A DNA stretch of 34,483 nucleotides, taken from positions 1-34,483 of the forward strand of contig JAJUIC010000004.1 of the NCBI GenBank assembly GCA_029265595.1, written 5' to 3'. Position 1 is the first letter of the stretch. Each line of letters opens with the position of its first letter. Positions 17,389 through 26,171 of the stretch are shown here, piece by piece. A program made the position numbers and the translations under genes. This DNA comes from Flavobacteriaceae bacterium (GTDB lineage Bacteria > Bacteroidota > Bacteroidia > Flavobacteriales > Flavobacteriaceae). The notes beneath the pieces were generated by a model, which searched no databases, was not told the origin of the DNA, and saw only the letters and a list, made by a program, of their open reading frames with translations.

Positions 17389-19068
17389 TTATATCTTTTC
17401 AACCTCCGACGCTTCTTCTTTAGGCTGCGCTGTGGCAGAGGCCCGAGCAAGTTCCTCGGCCCGTTCCTCCTCTAACATTTTCTTCAAGGCAGCTTTGTAG
17501 GATTCGTCTTCCCTTAGTTTGGCACGACGCTGACTCAGGGTGAAATCTTCCCGTAGACCAATATACAGCGAAATACACATCAGTACTAACAAAATCGCAA
17601 AAGGCAATCCCGAAATAGTGACCGCCGCCTGCAGGGTATCCAATCCTCCTCCTGTCAGTAAGGTCGCTGCAATCAGACCAGAGAGGGTTGCCCATATAAT
17701 CCGCTGAATCGCCGGGGTTTTCCTGCTCCCTCCGGAACTAATACTGTCGACCACTAAAGCTCCTGAGTCTGCCGAGGTAATAATAAAACTAGAGATTAAG
17801 ACAATGCCCAAAACTTTTAGCACAATGGCCAGCGGGAATTTATCAAAGAATACATAAAGCGCCGTAGAGATATTTTCGTCCACTGCATGGGCAAGTGCCA
17901 AATCTCCCTGAATCAGCCCCAACATGGTGGTACCTCCAAAGGCTGAAAACCACAAGAAAGTAACCATTGCGGGTAGTATAAGAACCCCAAGGACAAATTC
18001 CCGGATTGTTCTTCCTCTGGAAACTCTAGCAATAAAGGTTCCCACAAAGGGAGACCATGATGCCCACCATCCCCAATACATGAGGGTCACGTTGTTATGC
18101 CAGCGACTTTCTCCGCCGTAGGAATCCGACCAGGTAGCCAGGTCCACAAAATTATACAGGTAACTTCCGACGTTCTGGGCATAACCTTTCATTATAAAAG
18201 CCGTTGGTCCTAAAATCAACACAATAATGAAAATAATAAGAGCTACCCCTACGTTCATCTCACTCAGGAACCGAATGCCTTTATTTACTCCCAGTACAAC
18301 CGAGACTGTCGCAATAGCAGTAACCACAAAAATGATCAGGTACTGCGCAAAAAGACTGATTGGTACATCAAACACGTGATTAAAACCAGCATTAATCTGT
18401 CCCACTCCGAACCCCAGGGTGGTGGCCAGTCCAAATAAGGTAGCCACTACGGCTACAACATCAATGACATCCCCGATCCATCCATGGATCCGATCCCCCA
18501 GTAGAGGATAAAACGCGGAGCGAATGGTCAATGGCATTTTCCGATTGTAAGTAAAATAGGCCAGGGCCAGTCCAATCACTGAATAAATGGCCCATCCGTG
18601 AATTCCGTGATGCAAAAAGGAGAAATTAATTGCTTCCTGAGCAATTTCAGTGGCTGGGGCATCTGCGGGAAGGCGTGGAGGATTCATGAAATCCCGTACC
18701 GGGTCGGCAATACTAAAAAGCACTAAACCATTACCAATACCCGTACTAAACAACATGGCGAACCATGCTACTCCTTTGAACTCTGGTTTGGCCTGTGGCC
18801 CACCAATCCGGATGGATCCATATTTACCCAGAGCCAGATACAGACAGAACAAGATAAAAGCATTTACTGACAGCGTATATATCCACCCCCCTTTCTGTGA
18901 GACAAGACTTTGGGCATGACCTAGAATACGCTCGGCCTCCTGGCTGAACAACAACGCCAAAATTACACTTACAGCAATCAGAATTAATGCGGGATAAAAA
19001 ACAGGTTTATGAACAATTAATCTTGAAAATGTTTTGGGTTGGGAGGAGTTCATAGAATTCTCTGACAT
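17389..19068 (-). CDS. BCCT-family osmolyte transporter
   Basis: The carrier has 559 residues, with about twelve predicted helices and a charged C-terminal tail. It belongs to the betaine/choline/carnitine transporter family, as shown by the signature MYWGWWASWSPFVGTFIAR followed by RGRTIREF, and the glycine-rich unwound helix MLFSTGIGNGLVLFS. In known members this fold couples betaine, choline or carnitine to Na+ or H+. The tail after about residue 500 (LREDFTLSQRRAKLR, then Glu/Ala-rich) resembles the osmosensing C-terminal domain of BetP-type carriers. The long frame starts 20 codons earlier, but MSENSMNSS at 19068 is the natural start. Substrate specificity is not readable from sequence alone. 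The USP gene follows 37 bases later. Confidence 0.9.
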   Translation of the reverse strand: MSENSMNSSQPKTFSRLIVHKPVFYPALILIAVSVILALLFSQEAERILGHAQSLVSQKGGWIYTLSVNAFILFCLYLALGKYGSIRIGGPQAKPEFKGVAWFAMLFSTGIGNGLVLFSIADPVRDFMNPPRLPADAPATEIAQEAINFSFLHHGIHGWAIYSVIGLALAYFTYNRKMPLTIRSAFYPLLGDRIHGWIGDVIDVVAVVATLFGLATTLGFGVGQINAGFNHVFDVPISLFAQYLIIFVVTAIATVSVVLGVNKGIRFLSEMNVGVALIIFIIVLILGPTAFIMKGYAQNVGSYLYNFVDLATWSDSYGGESRWHNNVTLMYWGWWASWSPFVGTFIARVSRGRTIREFVLGVLILPAMVTFLWFSAFGGTTMLGLIQGDLALAHAVDENISTALYVFFDKFPLAIVLKVLGIVLISSFIITSADSGALVVDSISSGGSRKTPAIQRIIWATLSGLIAATLLTGGGLDTLQAAVTISGLPFAILLVLMCISLYIGLREDFTLSQRRAKLREDESYKAALKKMLEEERAEELARASATAQPKEEASEVEKI

Positions 19069-19467
19069 AGATCTTTTTTTTACATGTATTACCACCCATA
19101 CCGGAAAACCGCTGGGTTGGCAAATCACTCTTTATATTAAATCGCTTACGACAAAACTTGCCAGCCTCGCAACCTAATAGGGAGCGAGCCGGGGAGAGTA
19201 CTTTTAGTTTCGCGTAATAATGTTCGGTTTGAACCAGATACTTAATTGGCTTCGCGAAAGAAGACGCAATTAAAATGGAAAGCCGCGAAGATAAGCTTTT
19301 TAAATGAAATACTTAAATTCATCTTAAAGCCCCGGCATTATAAGCCTGAGCATCAGTATAAAACCAAACATCAGGACTCAGTCCCCTTTCCAATCTCAGA
19401 CCCGCGAGGTTCCATCCTTCGGGGCTCCAAATAATAATATTACTTTTGGCCCCTTAAGAATGTATCT
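19069..19467. other. Intergenic region between the divergent BCCT and MFS genes
   Basis: About 400 bases without a convincing gene. It contains an inverted repeat, TTTCGCG (19208-19214) with CGCGAAA (19253-19259), enclosing a small palindrome GGTTTGAACC, and an AT-rich imperfect hairpin near 19298-19328. The MFS promoter sits at its right end. I found no strict BCCT promoter. A 62-codon frame at 19246-19434 has no protein character. Confidence 0.5.
19418..19448 (+). promoter_or_regulatory. Promoter of the MFS transporter gene
   Basis: TTCG (19418-19421) and TACTTTTG (19441-19448, exact -7 match) are separated by 19 bases. Transcription would start near 19455, giving a very short leader before the TTG start at 19468. 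A second exact -7 match, TATCTTTG, overlaps the start codon itself at 19463-19470 and is probably accidental. Confidence 0.5.
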
Positions 19468-20646
19468 TTGAGAACTTCTACCGGAAAAACAGCCTACAAC
19501 ATTCTGGCAGCTATTGCCTTTGCTCATTTCTTTAATGATCTGCTACAGGCCGTAGTCCCTGCCATTTATCCCATGCTCCAACAGCGGTATCAGCTCTCTA
19601 TGACTCAAATAGGGCTGATCACCTTCTGCTTTCAATTATCCGCTTCCATTTTTCAGCCAATCGTTGGAGCGTATACGGACAAACATCCCAGACCATTTTC
19701 TCAGGTTGTGGGTATGACCTTTACAGGAATGGGAATCGCTTTACTGGCTCATGCTCCAGATTATACCTGGATACTGGTTTCGGTCACTATGATCGGAATT
19801 GGATCTTCCATCTTTCATCCGGAATCCTCCAGAGTTGCATTTACTGCCTCAGGTGGAAGAAGGAGTTTTGCCCAGGCCATTTTTCAAATCGGGGGAAATA
19901 CAGGATCTGCATTGGCTCCCCTTTTTGTAGCCTGGTTAATCCTCCCCAGTGACCAACAGTATATAGTCTGGTTCCTGTCGGCTGTTGTACTGGCCCAACT
20001 CATACTAATCTATGTGGGAAGATGGTACAGAAAGATTTTGATGGTCAGCAAAAGATCTCCCCGGAAGAATTACCAGCTTCCAGATCTCTCCACCCGTCAA
20101 ATCAATTGGTCCATCGTCCTTTTGCTCGTACTGATTTTTTCAAAGTATTTTTACACGGCCGGTATTACCAGCTATTTCCATTTTTATACGATGAGTAAAT
20201 TTGGTCTCTCGGAAGTACAGGCGCAGGTTTATCTATTTTATTTTCTCTTTGCCTCCGCTCTGGGAACACTCTTAGGCGGGTTTTTCGGGGATAGGTTCGG
20301 GCGCAAATACGTCATATGGTTTTCCATCCTGGGAGCTGCTCCCTTCACCTTAATGCTGCCCTACGTGGGGCTACAGGCTACTGGAATTCTGATTGTAATA
20401 ATAGGATTGATTATCTCTTCTGCATTCCCCGCAATTCTGGTCTATGCTCAGGAATTAATGCCGAAGAAAATCGGTACGGTCTCGGGATTGTTCTATGGTT
20501 TTGCTTTTGGAATGGGAGGATTAGGGTCTGCCGTCCTGGGATATATAGCGGATTTAAGCAGTATAGAATTCGTTTACATCATCTGCTCCTACCTCCCCCT
20601 GATCGGACTCGTTGCCGTTTTCTTACCCAACCTTAGAAAAAAATGA
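19468..20646 (+). CDS. MFS transporter of the fosmidomycin-resistance (Fsr) type
   Basis: This 392-residue major facilitator has about twelve membrane helices. The N-terminus has the Fsr-like pattern AHFFNDLLQAVVPAIYPML, then QIGLITFCFQLSASIFQPIVG, IGIGSSIFHPESSRVAF and RRSFAQAIFQIGGNTGSAL, all characteristic of this efflux subgroup. The second half contains the loop GFFGDRFGRKYV (MFS motif A). Fsr-type pumps export fosmidomycin or related compounds, but the natural substrate is unknown. The start is a TTG at 19468. An in-frame TAA lies 11 codons upstream with no ATG in between, and translation from here gives the family N-terminus. It stands alone, divergent from the BCCT operon. Confidence 0.87.
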   Translation: MRTSTGKTAYNILAAIAFAHFFNDLLQAVVPAIYPMLQQRYQLSMTQIGLITFCFQLSASIFQPIVGAYTDKHPRPFSQVVGMTFTGMGIALLAHAPDYTWILVSVTMIGIGSSIFHPESSRVAFTASGGRRSFAQAIFQIGGNTGSALAPLFVAWLILPSDQQYIVWFLSAVVLAQLILIYVGRWYRKILMVSKRSPRKNYQLPDLSTRQINWSIVLLLVLIFSKYFYTAGITSYFHFYTMSKFGLSEVQAQVYLFYFLFASALGTLLGGFFGDRFGRKYVIWFSILGAAPFTLMLPYVGLQATGILIVIIGLIISSAFPAILVYAQELMPKKIGTVSGLFYGFAFGMGGLGSAVLGYIADLSSIEFVYIICSYLPLIGLVAVFLPNLRKK

Positions 20647-20697
20647 CTTTAACCTTTACCTCCTTTTAAGTAATAGGCAAACCTCCAAGAACACATA

Positions 20698-20726
20698 AAC
20701 CGTCTAGAAGAAAACTTCCGACGGTT
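20698..20726 (+). terminator. Hairpin between convergent MFS and 58-aa genes
   Basis: A 7-bp stem AACCGTC/GACGGTT continues as GAAG/CTTC around an AAAA loop. There is no strong T-run on either strand, so the terminator call is tentative. It lies in the gap between stops at 20646 and 20790. Confidence 0.42.
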
Positions 20727-20789
20727 CATGCGGTAAGATATGAAAATAACAATCTCAATAATACATCAAAAGGAACATCGTGATCCCTG

Positions 20790-20966
20790 TTACGCCGTCT
20801 CCTCTTCCTGCTTCTTAGCAGCTTTACGTTCGTCCAGCATCTCTTTAATGTTACCTCCAACCCAGTAAGGAAGGATGGCTAATAAGAACACCATTAACCA
20901 GAACCCCATTAGGCCCACAACGGCGAAGGCTATAAAACCAAGGTATTGATGAAATTCAAAAGGCAT
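20790..20966 (-). CDS. 58-residue single-helix membrane protein
   Basis: ATG at 20966-20964 runs to TAA at 20792-20790. After a short amphipathic start (MPFEFHQYLG) there is one long hydrophobic helix (FIAFAVVGLMGFWLMVFLLA, residues 11-30), then ILPYWVGGNIKEML and a Lys/Glu-rich C-terminal tail. An exact -7 box 24-31 bases upstream supports expression as an independent gene. It lies divergent from fumC. I do not recognise a family, and the function is unknown. Confidence 0.65.
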   Translation of the reverse strand: MPFEFHQYLGFIAFAVVGLMGFWLMVFLLAILPYWVGGNIKEMLDERKAAKKQEEETA

Positions 20967-20989
20967 AATATTCGGTTTGAGTAGAGCTC

Positions 20990-20997
20990 CAAAGATA
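20990..20997 (-). promoter_or_regulatory. -7 box for the 58-aa membrane protein gene
   Basis: The minus strand reads TATCTTTG, an exact match. A weak GTTG (21022-21019) lies 21 bases upstream. The predicted leader is about 17 bases. It forms a divergent promoter pair with that of fumC. Confidence 0.5.
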
Positions 20998-21091
20998 GAA
21001 AGACTGGAGCTTTTATCACAACCTTTTCGAGGGAAAATTTCCTCCGGCCTCTATTTGTCTCTTTTGCACCTCAATAGTTAACAAAAACCCT

Positions 21092-21099
21092 TAATTTTG
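21092..21099 (+). promoter_or_regulatory. -7 box of the fumC promoter
   Basis: TAATTTTG matches TAnnTTTG exactly. TTTG at 21063-21066 lies 25 bases upstream, slightly beyond the usual -33 spacing. The leader to the fumC ATG would be about 55 bases. Confidence 0.5.
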
Positions 21100-21161
21100 T
21101 AGGACCTGGGCCCTTTTTCAGCGGCCCGATTCTCAATAGAAAACAATTTACTTATAGCTTT

Positions 21162-22559
21162 ATGGAATACAGAATAGAAAAAGACACCATGGGGGAAGTG
21201 AAGGTCCCGGTTGACAAACTGTGGGGCGCCCAAACAGAACGTTCCCGAAACAACTTCAGGATTGGAGCACCGGCCAGTATGCCTATGGAGATTATTTACG
21301 GATTTGCATATCTCAAAAAAGCAGCTGCCTATGCCAATTGTGATCTGGGAGTGCTTCCCCAGGAGAAACGCGACATGATTGCAGAGGTATGCGATGAAAT
21401 ATTAGAAGGGAAACACGACGATCAGTTCCCTCTGGTCATCTGGCAAACCGGTAGCGGAACCCAAAGCAATATGAATGTCAATGAAGTCATCGCCAATCGG
21501 GCCCATCAATTGGCTGGAAAAACAATTGGGGAAGGCGAGAAAACCCTCGCCCCGAATGATGATGTCAATAAATCACAGTCTTCGAATGACACCTTCCCCA
21601 CAGGAATGCATATTGCCGCCTATAAAAAAATAGTGGAAGTAACCATTCCCGGAATCCGGCAGTTACGGGACACTCTGGATAAAAAGGCCAAGGAATTTAA
21701 GAATGTGGTGAAAATAGGACGGACACATTTTATGGATGCCACGCCCCTCACCCTGGGACAGGAATTCAGTGGATATGTAGCGCAACTGGATCACGGCCTC
21801 CGAGCTCTGGAAAACACCCTGCCACATCTGGCGGAACTCGCTCTGGGTGGAACGGCCGTAGGAACCGGGTTGAATACACCAAAAGGATATGACCAGAAGG
21901 TTGCAGAATATATTTCAGAATTCACTGGTCTTCCCTTTGTTACAGCACCCAATAAATTTGAAGCCCTGGCTGCGCATGATGCTTTTGTGGAAAGTCATGG
22001 CGCTTTAAAAACGCTGGCCGTCTCGATCAACAAAATTGCCAATGACATTCGTATGCTGGCCTCAGGACCTCGAAGTGGAATTGGAGAAATTATTATCCCG
22101 GCCAATGAACCAGGCTCCTCCATCATGCCTGGAAAGGTGAATCCCACCCAATGTGAGGCCATCACTATGGTGTGTGCCCAGGTAATGGGTAATGATGTGG
22201 CTATTAATGTGGGAGGCATGCAGGGCCAGTTTGAACTCAACGTCTTTAAACCTGTCATGGCAGCAAACTTTCTGCAAAGTGCCCAGTTATTGGGAGATTC
22301 CTGTAAATCCTTTGATGAGCACTGTGCTGTAGGAATTGAGCCGAATCACGAAAAGATTGAGGAACTTTTGAATAACTCCCTGATGCTGGTTACAGCTCTT
22401 AACACCAAAATAGGGTACTACAAGGCGGCAGAAATCGCAAATACTGCTCACCAAAATGGAACCACCCTCAAAGAAGAGGCCGTTAAACTGGGTTATGTCA
22501 CTCCGGAAGAATTTGACGAGTGGGTCAATCCCCGTGAAATGGTTGGAAGCCTTAAATAA
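21162..22559 (+). CDS. fumC: Class II fumarate hydratase
   Basis: The enzyme has 465 residues, the usual length for class II (iron-independent) fumarase, which hydrates fumarate to malate in the TCA cycle as a homotetramer. The N-terminus has the class signature [19 protein letters not shown]. The substrate-binding [13 protein letters not shown] lies at 97-109, [10 protein letters not shown] at 186-195, and the superfamily signature with the catalytic Ser319, [13 protein letters not shown], at 318-330. All expected active-site segments are present. It is transcribed alone from its own promoter and faces hutH, with a G/C-rich hairpin between the two stops. Confidence 0.96.
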   Translation: MEYRIEKDTMGEVKVPVDKLWGAQTERSRNNFRIGAPASMPMEIIYGFAYLKKAAAYANCDLGVLPQEKRDMIAEVCDEILEGKHDDQFPLVIWQTGSGTQSNMNVNEVIANRAHQLAGKTIGEGEKTLAPNDDVNKSQSSNDTFPTGMHIAAYKKIVEVTIPGIRQLRDTLDKKAKEFKNVVKIGRTHFMDATPLTLGQEFSGYVAQLDHGLRALENTLPHLAELALGGTAVGTGLNTPKGYDQKVAEYISEFTGLPFVTAPNKFEALAAHDAFVESHGALKTLAVSINKIANDIRMLASGPRSGIGEIIIPANEPGSSIMPGKVNPTQCEAITMVCAQVMGNDVAINVGGMQGQFELNVFKPVMAANFLQSAQLLGDSCKSFDEHCAVGIEPNHEKIEELLNNSLMLVTALNTKIGYYKAAEIANTAHQNGTTLKEEAVKLGYVTPEEFDEWVNPREMVGSLK

Positions 22560-22571
22560 TTTTTTCAGAAG

Positions 22572-22596
22572 AGTTGGGGGGGCCTGCCCCTCAACT
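22572..22596 (+). terminator. GC-rich hairpin between convergent fumC and hutH
   Basis: AGTTGGGGGG (22572-22581) pairs with CCCCTCAACT (22587-22596) around a five-base loop, with one G-T wobble. The T-tract after it is poor on both strands, so it may be a weak or bidirectional terminator. Confidence 0.42.
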
Positions 22597-22631
22597 TCTT
22601 GATTGCTGGTCCCAGACGGATCCTTATTTTC

Positions 22632-24143
22632 TCATTGCTTGTATAATTCCTCAGGGTCAATGCTAAAGCTCTGAATAAACTTTCGGGACTCCTGAATCAA
22701 AGGAGCCATAACCACGTCCTGTTTGATCAGAGGGATTTTCTCTCGAAACTGCCCGACCAGGTTTTCAAGGAAGGGAGAGGTTTTTAATCCATCCCGATAA
22801 GACAGTGCCTGAGAGGCATTAAAGAGCTCAATGGAAAGAATAGTTTCCACATTATCCAGAACCTTCAGCACTTTAGTAGCGGCATTGGCACCCATACTCA
22901 CATGATCCTCCTGCCCGTTAGAAGAAATGATCGAATCTATACTGGCCGGGGTGCAATACTGTTTATTCTGGCTCACGATACTGGCCGCCGTGTATTGCGG
23001 AATCATAAATCCACTGTTGAGCCCGGGGGCATCTACCAAAAAAGCAGGACCACGAAGTCCCGATACCAATTGATAAATTCTGCGCTCGGAAATATTACCC
23101 AATTCAGCCATGGCTATGGCGAGATAATCCAGACACAGCGCCAGGGGTTGCCCGTGAAAGTTCCCCCCAGAGATAACCCTGTCCTCTTCCACAAATATAT
23201 TGGGATTGTCCGTAACGGAGTTCAACTCGGTTTTCATGCATCGGTTTACAAAAACAATTGTATCCTTGGTGGCTCCATGCACCTGAGGAATACACCTGAA
23301 GGAATAGGGATCCTGTACATTTTTCTTATTCCCTTTGGCGATTTCACTGCCATCAAGGCTTTGCCTCACGCGCTGAGCTGTCAGCACCTGGCCTCTATGG
23401 GGGCGAACCATTTGTACCAGTTCATCAAACGGAGAAAGACTGCAGTCAAATGCATCTAATGAAAGGGCTCCGATGATGTCGGCCCAATAGGACAATCGAT
23501 AAGCTTTTATCAGTGCCCATACACCGTGAGCGCTCATGAACTGGGTTCCATTAAGCAGCGCAAGGCCTTCCTTGGACTGCAGCGAGATGGGTTGCCAATT
23601 CATTTGCTTTAGAACTTCCACTGCAGGGAGAACAGTATCCTGATAATACACCTCTCCTTTTCCAATAAGTGGCAGCGATAAATGTGCCAGCGGCGCCAGA
23701 TCTCCTGAAGCTCCCAGGGAACCCTGGGAATAAACCACAGGTAGAACGTCATGGTTGTAAAAGTCAATCAAACGTTGTACGGTCTCAAGCGCCACACCGG
23801 AATTTCCATAGCTCAAAGACTGAATTTTGAGCAACAGCATCAACCGGATAATCGGCTTATCTATCTTTTCCCCCGTCCCGCAAGCATGGGACATTACCAG
23901 GTTTTCCTGCAGGTTGGTCAGATCCTCTGCTGGTATTCTGACATTGCACAAGGAGCCAAATCCGGTGTTTATCCCATAAATAGGATCCGATTGCTCCTTC
24001 ATTTTCCGGTCGAGATATTTGCGGGCCCGTCGAATATTAGCTCGAGCCTCCTCACTTAATGACAACTTTCGCTTATGCAAAAGAATTTCGTGAATCTGTC
24101 GGATATCCAGAATCGATGAGGAAATATAATGATGTTCTTCCAT
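22632..24143 (-). CDS. hutH: Histidine ammonia-lyase
   Basis: The enzyme has 503 residues and belongs to the MIO-containing aromatic amino-acid lyases. It removes ammonia from L-histidine to give urocanate, the first step of histidine breakdown. Ala145-Ser146-Gly147 in GSLGASGDLAPL cyclises to the MIO group. The catalytic Tyr56 lies in YGINTGFG. Further family blocks are QDPYSFRCIPQVHG, SGGNFHGQP and QEDHVSMGANAATK. The selectivity segment MSHACGTGEK carries Ser-His as in HutH, rather than the His of tyrosine lyases, which favours histidine. No hutU, hutI or hutG lies nearby. It follows nnr on the same strand with a 112-base gap in which I see no promoter, so it may be read through from nnr. 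Confidence 0.9.
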   Translation of the reverse strand: MEEHHYISSSILDIRQIHEILLHKRKLSLSEEARANIRRARKYLDRKMKEQSDPIYGINTGFGSLCNVRIPAEDLTNLQENLVMSHACGTGEKIDKPIIRLMLLLKIQSLSYGNSGVALETVQRLIDFYNHDVLPVVYSQGSLGASGDLAPLAHLSLPLIGKGEVYYQDTVLPAVEVLKQMNWQPISLQSKEGLALLNGTQFMSAHGVWALIKAYRLSYWADIIGALSLDAFDCSLSPFDELVQMVRPHRGQVLTAQRVRQSLDGSEIAKGNKKNVQDPYSFRCIPQVHGATKDTIVFVNRCMKTELNSVTDNPNIFVEEDRVISGGNFHGQPLALCLDYLAIAMAELGNISERRIYQLVSGLRGPAFLVDAPGLNSGFMIPQYTAASIVSQNKQYCTPASIDSIISSNGQEDHVSMGANAATKVLKVLDNVETILSIELFNASQALSYRDGLKTSPFLENLVGQFREKIPLIKQDVVMAPLIQESRKFIQSFSIDPEELYKQ

Positions 24144-24255
24144 AGATGTGCTGTTTCAGAAATCTTCAGGCCAAACAAGCCCCTATTTTTTTTGAGGGCT
24201 ATGCAATATATCAAAAATTCTTCCTTCCCGCGGTCCATCATCTTGAGAGCAGATT

Positions 24256-25821
24256 TTAAAGTTCCCAATCATCTTCATCTTCATATTCCTCTTCATCCCC
24301 ACCAATGGCAAACGGGGAAGAAAGTTCTTTATATACCTTTCCAAGGGAAGCCACGATATCTCCGGCTATCATCGCCTCTTGACTGTGATTTTGGGCTGCG
24401 AAATCCCCTGCTCGTCCATGCAAGTACACGCCCAACACAGCTGCCACTTCTGGCAAATAACCCTGAGCCAACAACCCTGTAATAACTCCGGCAAGCACAT
24501 CTCCGCTACCTGCGGTAGCCATACCTGCATTTCCAGTACTGTTAATATAAACCTGGCCATGGGAGATGATAAAAGTATAGGCATCTTTCAGGACAAGAAT
24601 CAGTTGGTAGGCAGTGGATAAATTCCACGCCTTTTCAAGTTTTTCAAAGTCATTATCCCAGGAGCCTATTAAACGTTCCAGTTCTTTGGGATGAGGCGTA
24701 AGTATGGTACCTTTCGGAAGCATTTGCAACAGGTCCGGATTTTCTACCAGCAGATTCAACCCATCGGCGTCAATAACCAATGGAATACTAGCTTGTTCAA
24801 TCAATTCCTTGAAGGCCTCAGCTGTTTTGGGGCCGGTTCCTGCACCGGGACCAAAACAAATGGCTGCCGGCTCAAAATCATATTTTATATCCTCAATATA
24901 CTGCTGGCCCTTGCCTGTTATTATCATGGCCTCCGGAATGCTCGTCTGCAGGATAGATGAACCGCACTGAGGGATATAGGCACTCACCATTCCTGCCCCT
25001 GCTCGCAGGCAGGCCGATGTACTGAGACTAATACTCCCCATTTTCCCATAGCTTCCGCCAATAAGCAGCGCATGTCCAAAGGTTCCTTTATGAGAAAACC
25101 TGGGTCTGGGCTGGTAAAGGTCACTTGCAAAAAATTCATTTACGTATGTCGCCACAGGTTCAAAACTCTTGAAAACATCCGGATCCAGATCAATATCTAC
25201 TATAAGAAAATTTCCCACCGTCTTACCCGTTTCAGGAAAAAAGAAGGGAAGTTTCGGATAGTGAACAGTTAAAGTCATTTGAGCCATTACCACAGGCGCA
25301 TCCTTTGGGGTAGCCTTATCGACAAACATACCTGAGGGAACATCCATGGAAACGGTATAGCCATAAGCATCGTTTAAATGCCGGATTAAACGGCCTACCC
25401 AGGGTCCTACCGGGCGATTCAGGCCAACACCAAAAATGGCATCGACCACGATCTCTCCAAATTCAATAACGGGTAAGTCATCCTGCTCGTTTAAAACAAT
25501 CGGCCATTTTCCAGTTTGACTTTTAAAAAGGTCATACTGAACCAGAAAATCATCTGATCGTTTATTACTCAGATTCACTACATACACCTCTACTTCAACT
25601 CCATCTTCAATCAGCATCCGGGAAATAGCCAATCCATCACCACCATTATTCCCCGTCCCACAAAAAACTTTGACCTTGCCCTTAGCATGCTCTACCAACT
25701 CTGAAACAATACTATAAACCTGAGAGGCAACTTGCTCCATGAGTGCTAATGACGTAATCCCTTCTTTTTTAATGGCCTCTTTTTCGGCAGCCAGAAGATC
25801 TTTTGCAGTATAAATGTGCAT
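24256..25821 (-). CDS. nnr: Bifunctional NAD(P)H-hydrate repair enzyme
   Basis: The 521-residue protein fuses the two activities that repair damaged NADH and NADPH. Residues 1-220 are the YjeF N-terminal epimerase: GTGNNGGDG at 55-63, VDAIFGVGLNRP at about 126-137 and SMDVPSG at 158-164. Residues 240-500 are the ADP-dependent (S)-NAD(P)H-hydrate dehydratase: KGTFGHALLIGG, FGPGAGTG at 323-330, IDADGLNLL at 350-358, LTPHPKE at 374-380, and NAGMATAGSGDVLAG at 431-445 with the catalytic Asp441. After residue 507 comes an unusual acidic tail (GGDEEEYEDEDDWEL). The ATG at 25821 gives the family start MHIYTAKDL. Confidence 0.93.
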   Translation of the reverse strand: MHIYTAKDLLAAEKEAIKKEGITSLALMEQVASQVYSIVSELVEHAKGKVKVFCGTGNNGGDGLAISRMLIEDGVEVEVYVVNLSNKRSDDFLVQYDLFKSQTGKWPIVLNEQDDLPVIEFGEIVVDAIFGVGLNRPVGPWVGRLIRHLNDAYGYTVSMDVPSGMFVDKATPKDAPVVMAQMTLTVHYPKLPFFFPETGKTVGNFLIVDIDLDPDVFKSFEPVATYVNEFFASDLYQPRPRFSHKGTFGHALLIGGSYGKMGSISLSTSACLRAGAGMVSAYIPQCGSSILQTSIPEAMIITGKGQQYIEDIKYDFEPAAICFGPGAGTGPKTAEAFKELIEQASIPLVIDADGLNLLVENPDLLQMLPKGTILTPHPKELERLIGSWDNDFEKLEKAWNLSTAYQLILVLKDAYTFIISHGQVYINSTGNAGMATAGSGDVLAGVITGLLAQGYLPEVAAVLGVYLHGRAGDFAAQNHSQEAMIAGDIVASLGKVYKELSSPFAIGGDEEEYEDEDDWEL

Positions 25822-25931
25822 ATAAAATAGGTTGTATTTTTATCAAGGTCAAAATAGGAACCCTCCTTAATCCTGCTCTTAAATCCTTTGTGTAGTATAT
25901 GGTGGGCCACCTTATATCTTTCTGTCTTTCC

Positions 25932-25939
25932 CAAAGATA
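25932..25939 (-). promoter_or_regulatory. Candidate -7 box for nnr
   Basis: The minus strand reads TATCTTTG, an exact TAnnTTTG match, implying a leader of about 105 bases before the nnr ATG. The -33 box is not evident. Confidence 0.35.
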
Positions 25940-26163
25940 AACAACTACTGCCTCAGGTGGCGAAACTATTCCTTCATTGGCAAATATAATGATTTTACCA
26001 AATTCGAAATCGTTTTAGAATTATATAGAATGTAATATTAAACCATTTTTTTACATTCATTTGGATTTCCTAAATTCCCTGCTCCTAGATTTCTCCGAAT
26101 TTTCCTCAGCTCAGGAATGAATCTTAGGGCCATAATTAAGGGTCCTCTCTCACTAGATTTTCT

Positions 26164-26171
26164 TATTTTTG
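26164..26171 (+). promoter_or_regulatory. Candidate -7 box for gcvT
   Basis: TATTTTTG matches TAnnTTTG exactly. It would give a leader of about 170 bases before the gcvT ATG. No TTTG is found 17-23 bases upstream, so support is limited. Confidence 0.3.

Noticed and set aside
19246-19434. 62-codon frame between BCCT and MFS genes
   Set aside because: It starts at a TTG without a promoter, is low in hydrophobic structure and resembles no family. Most likely intergenic.
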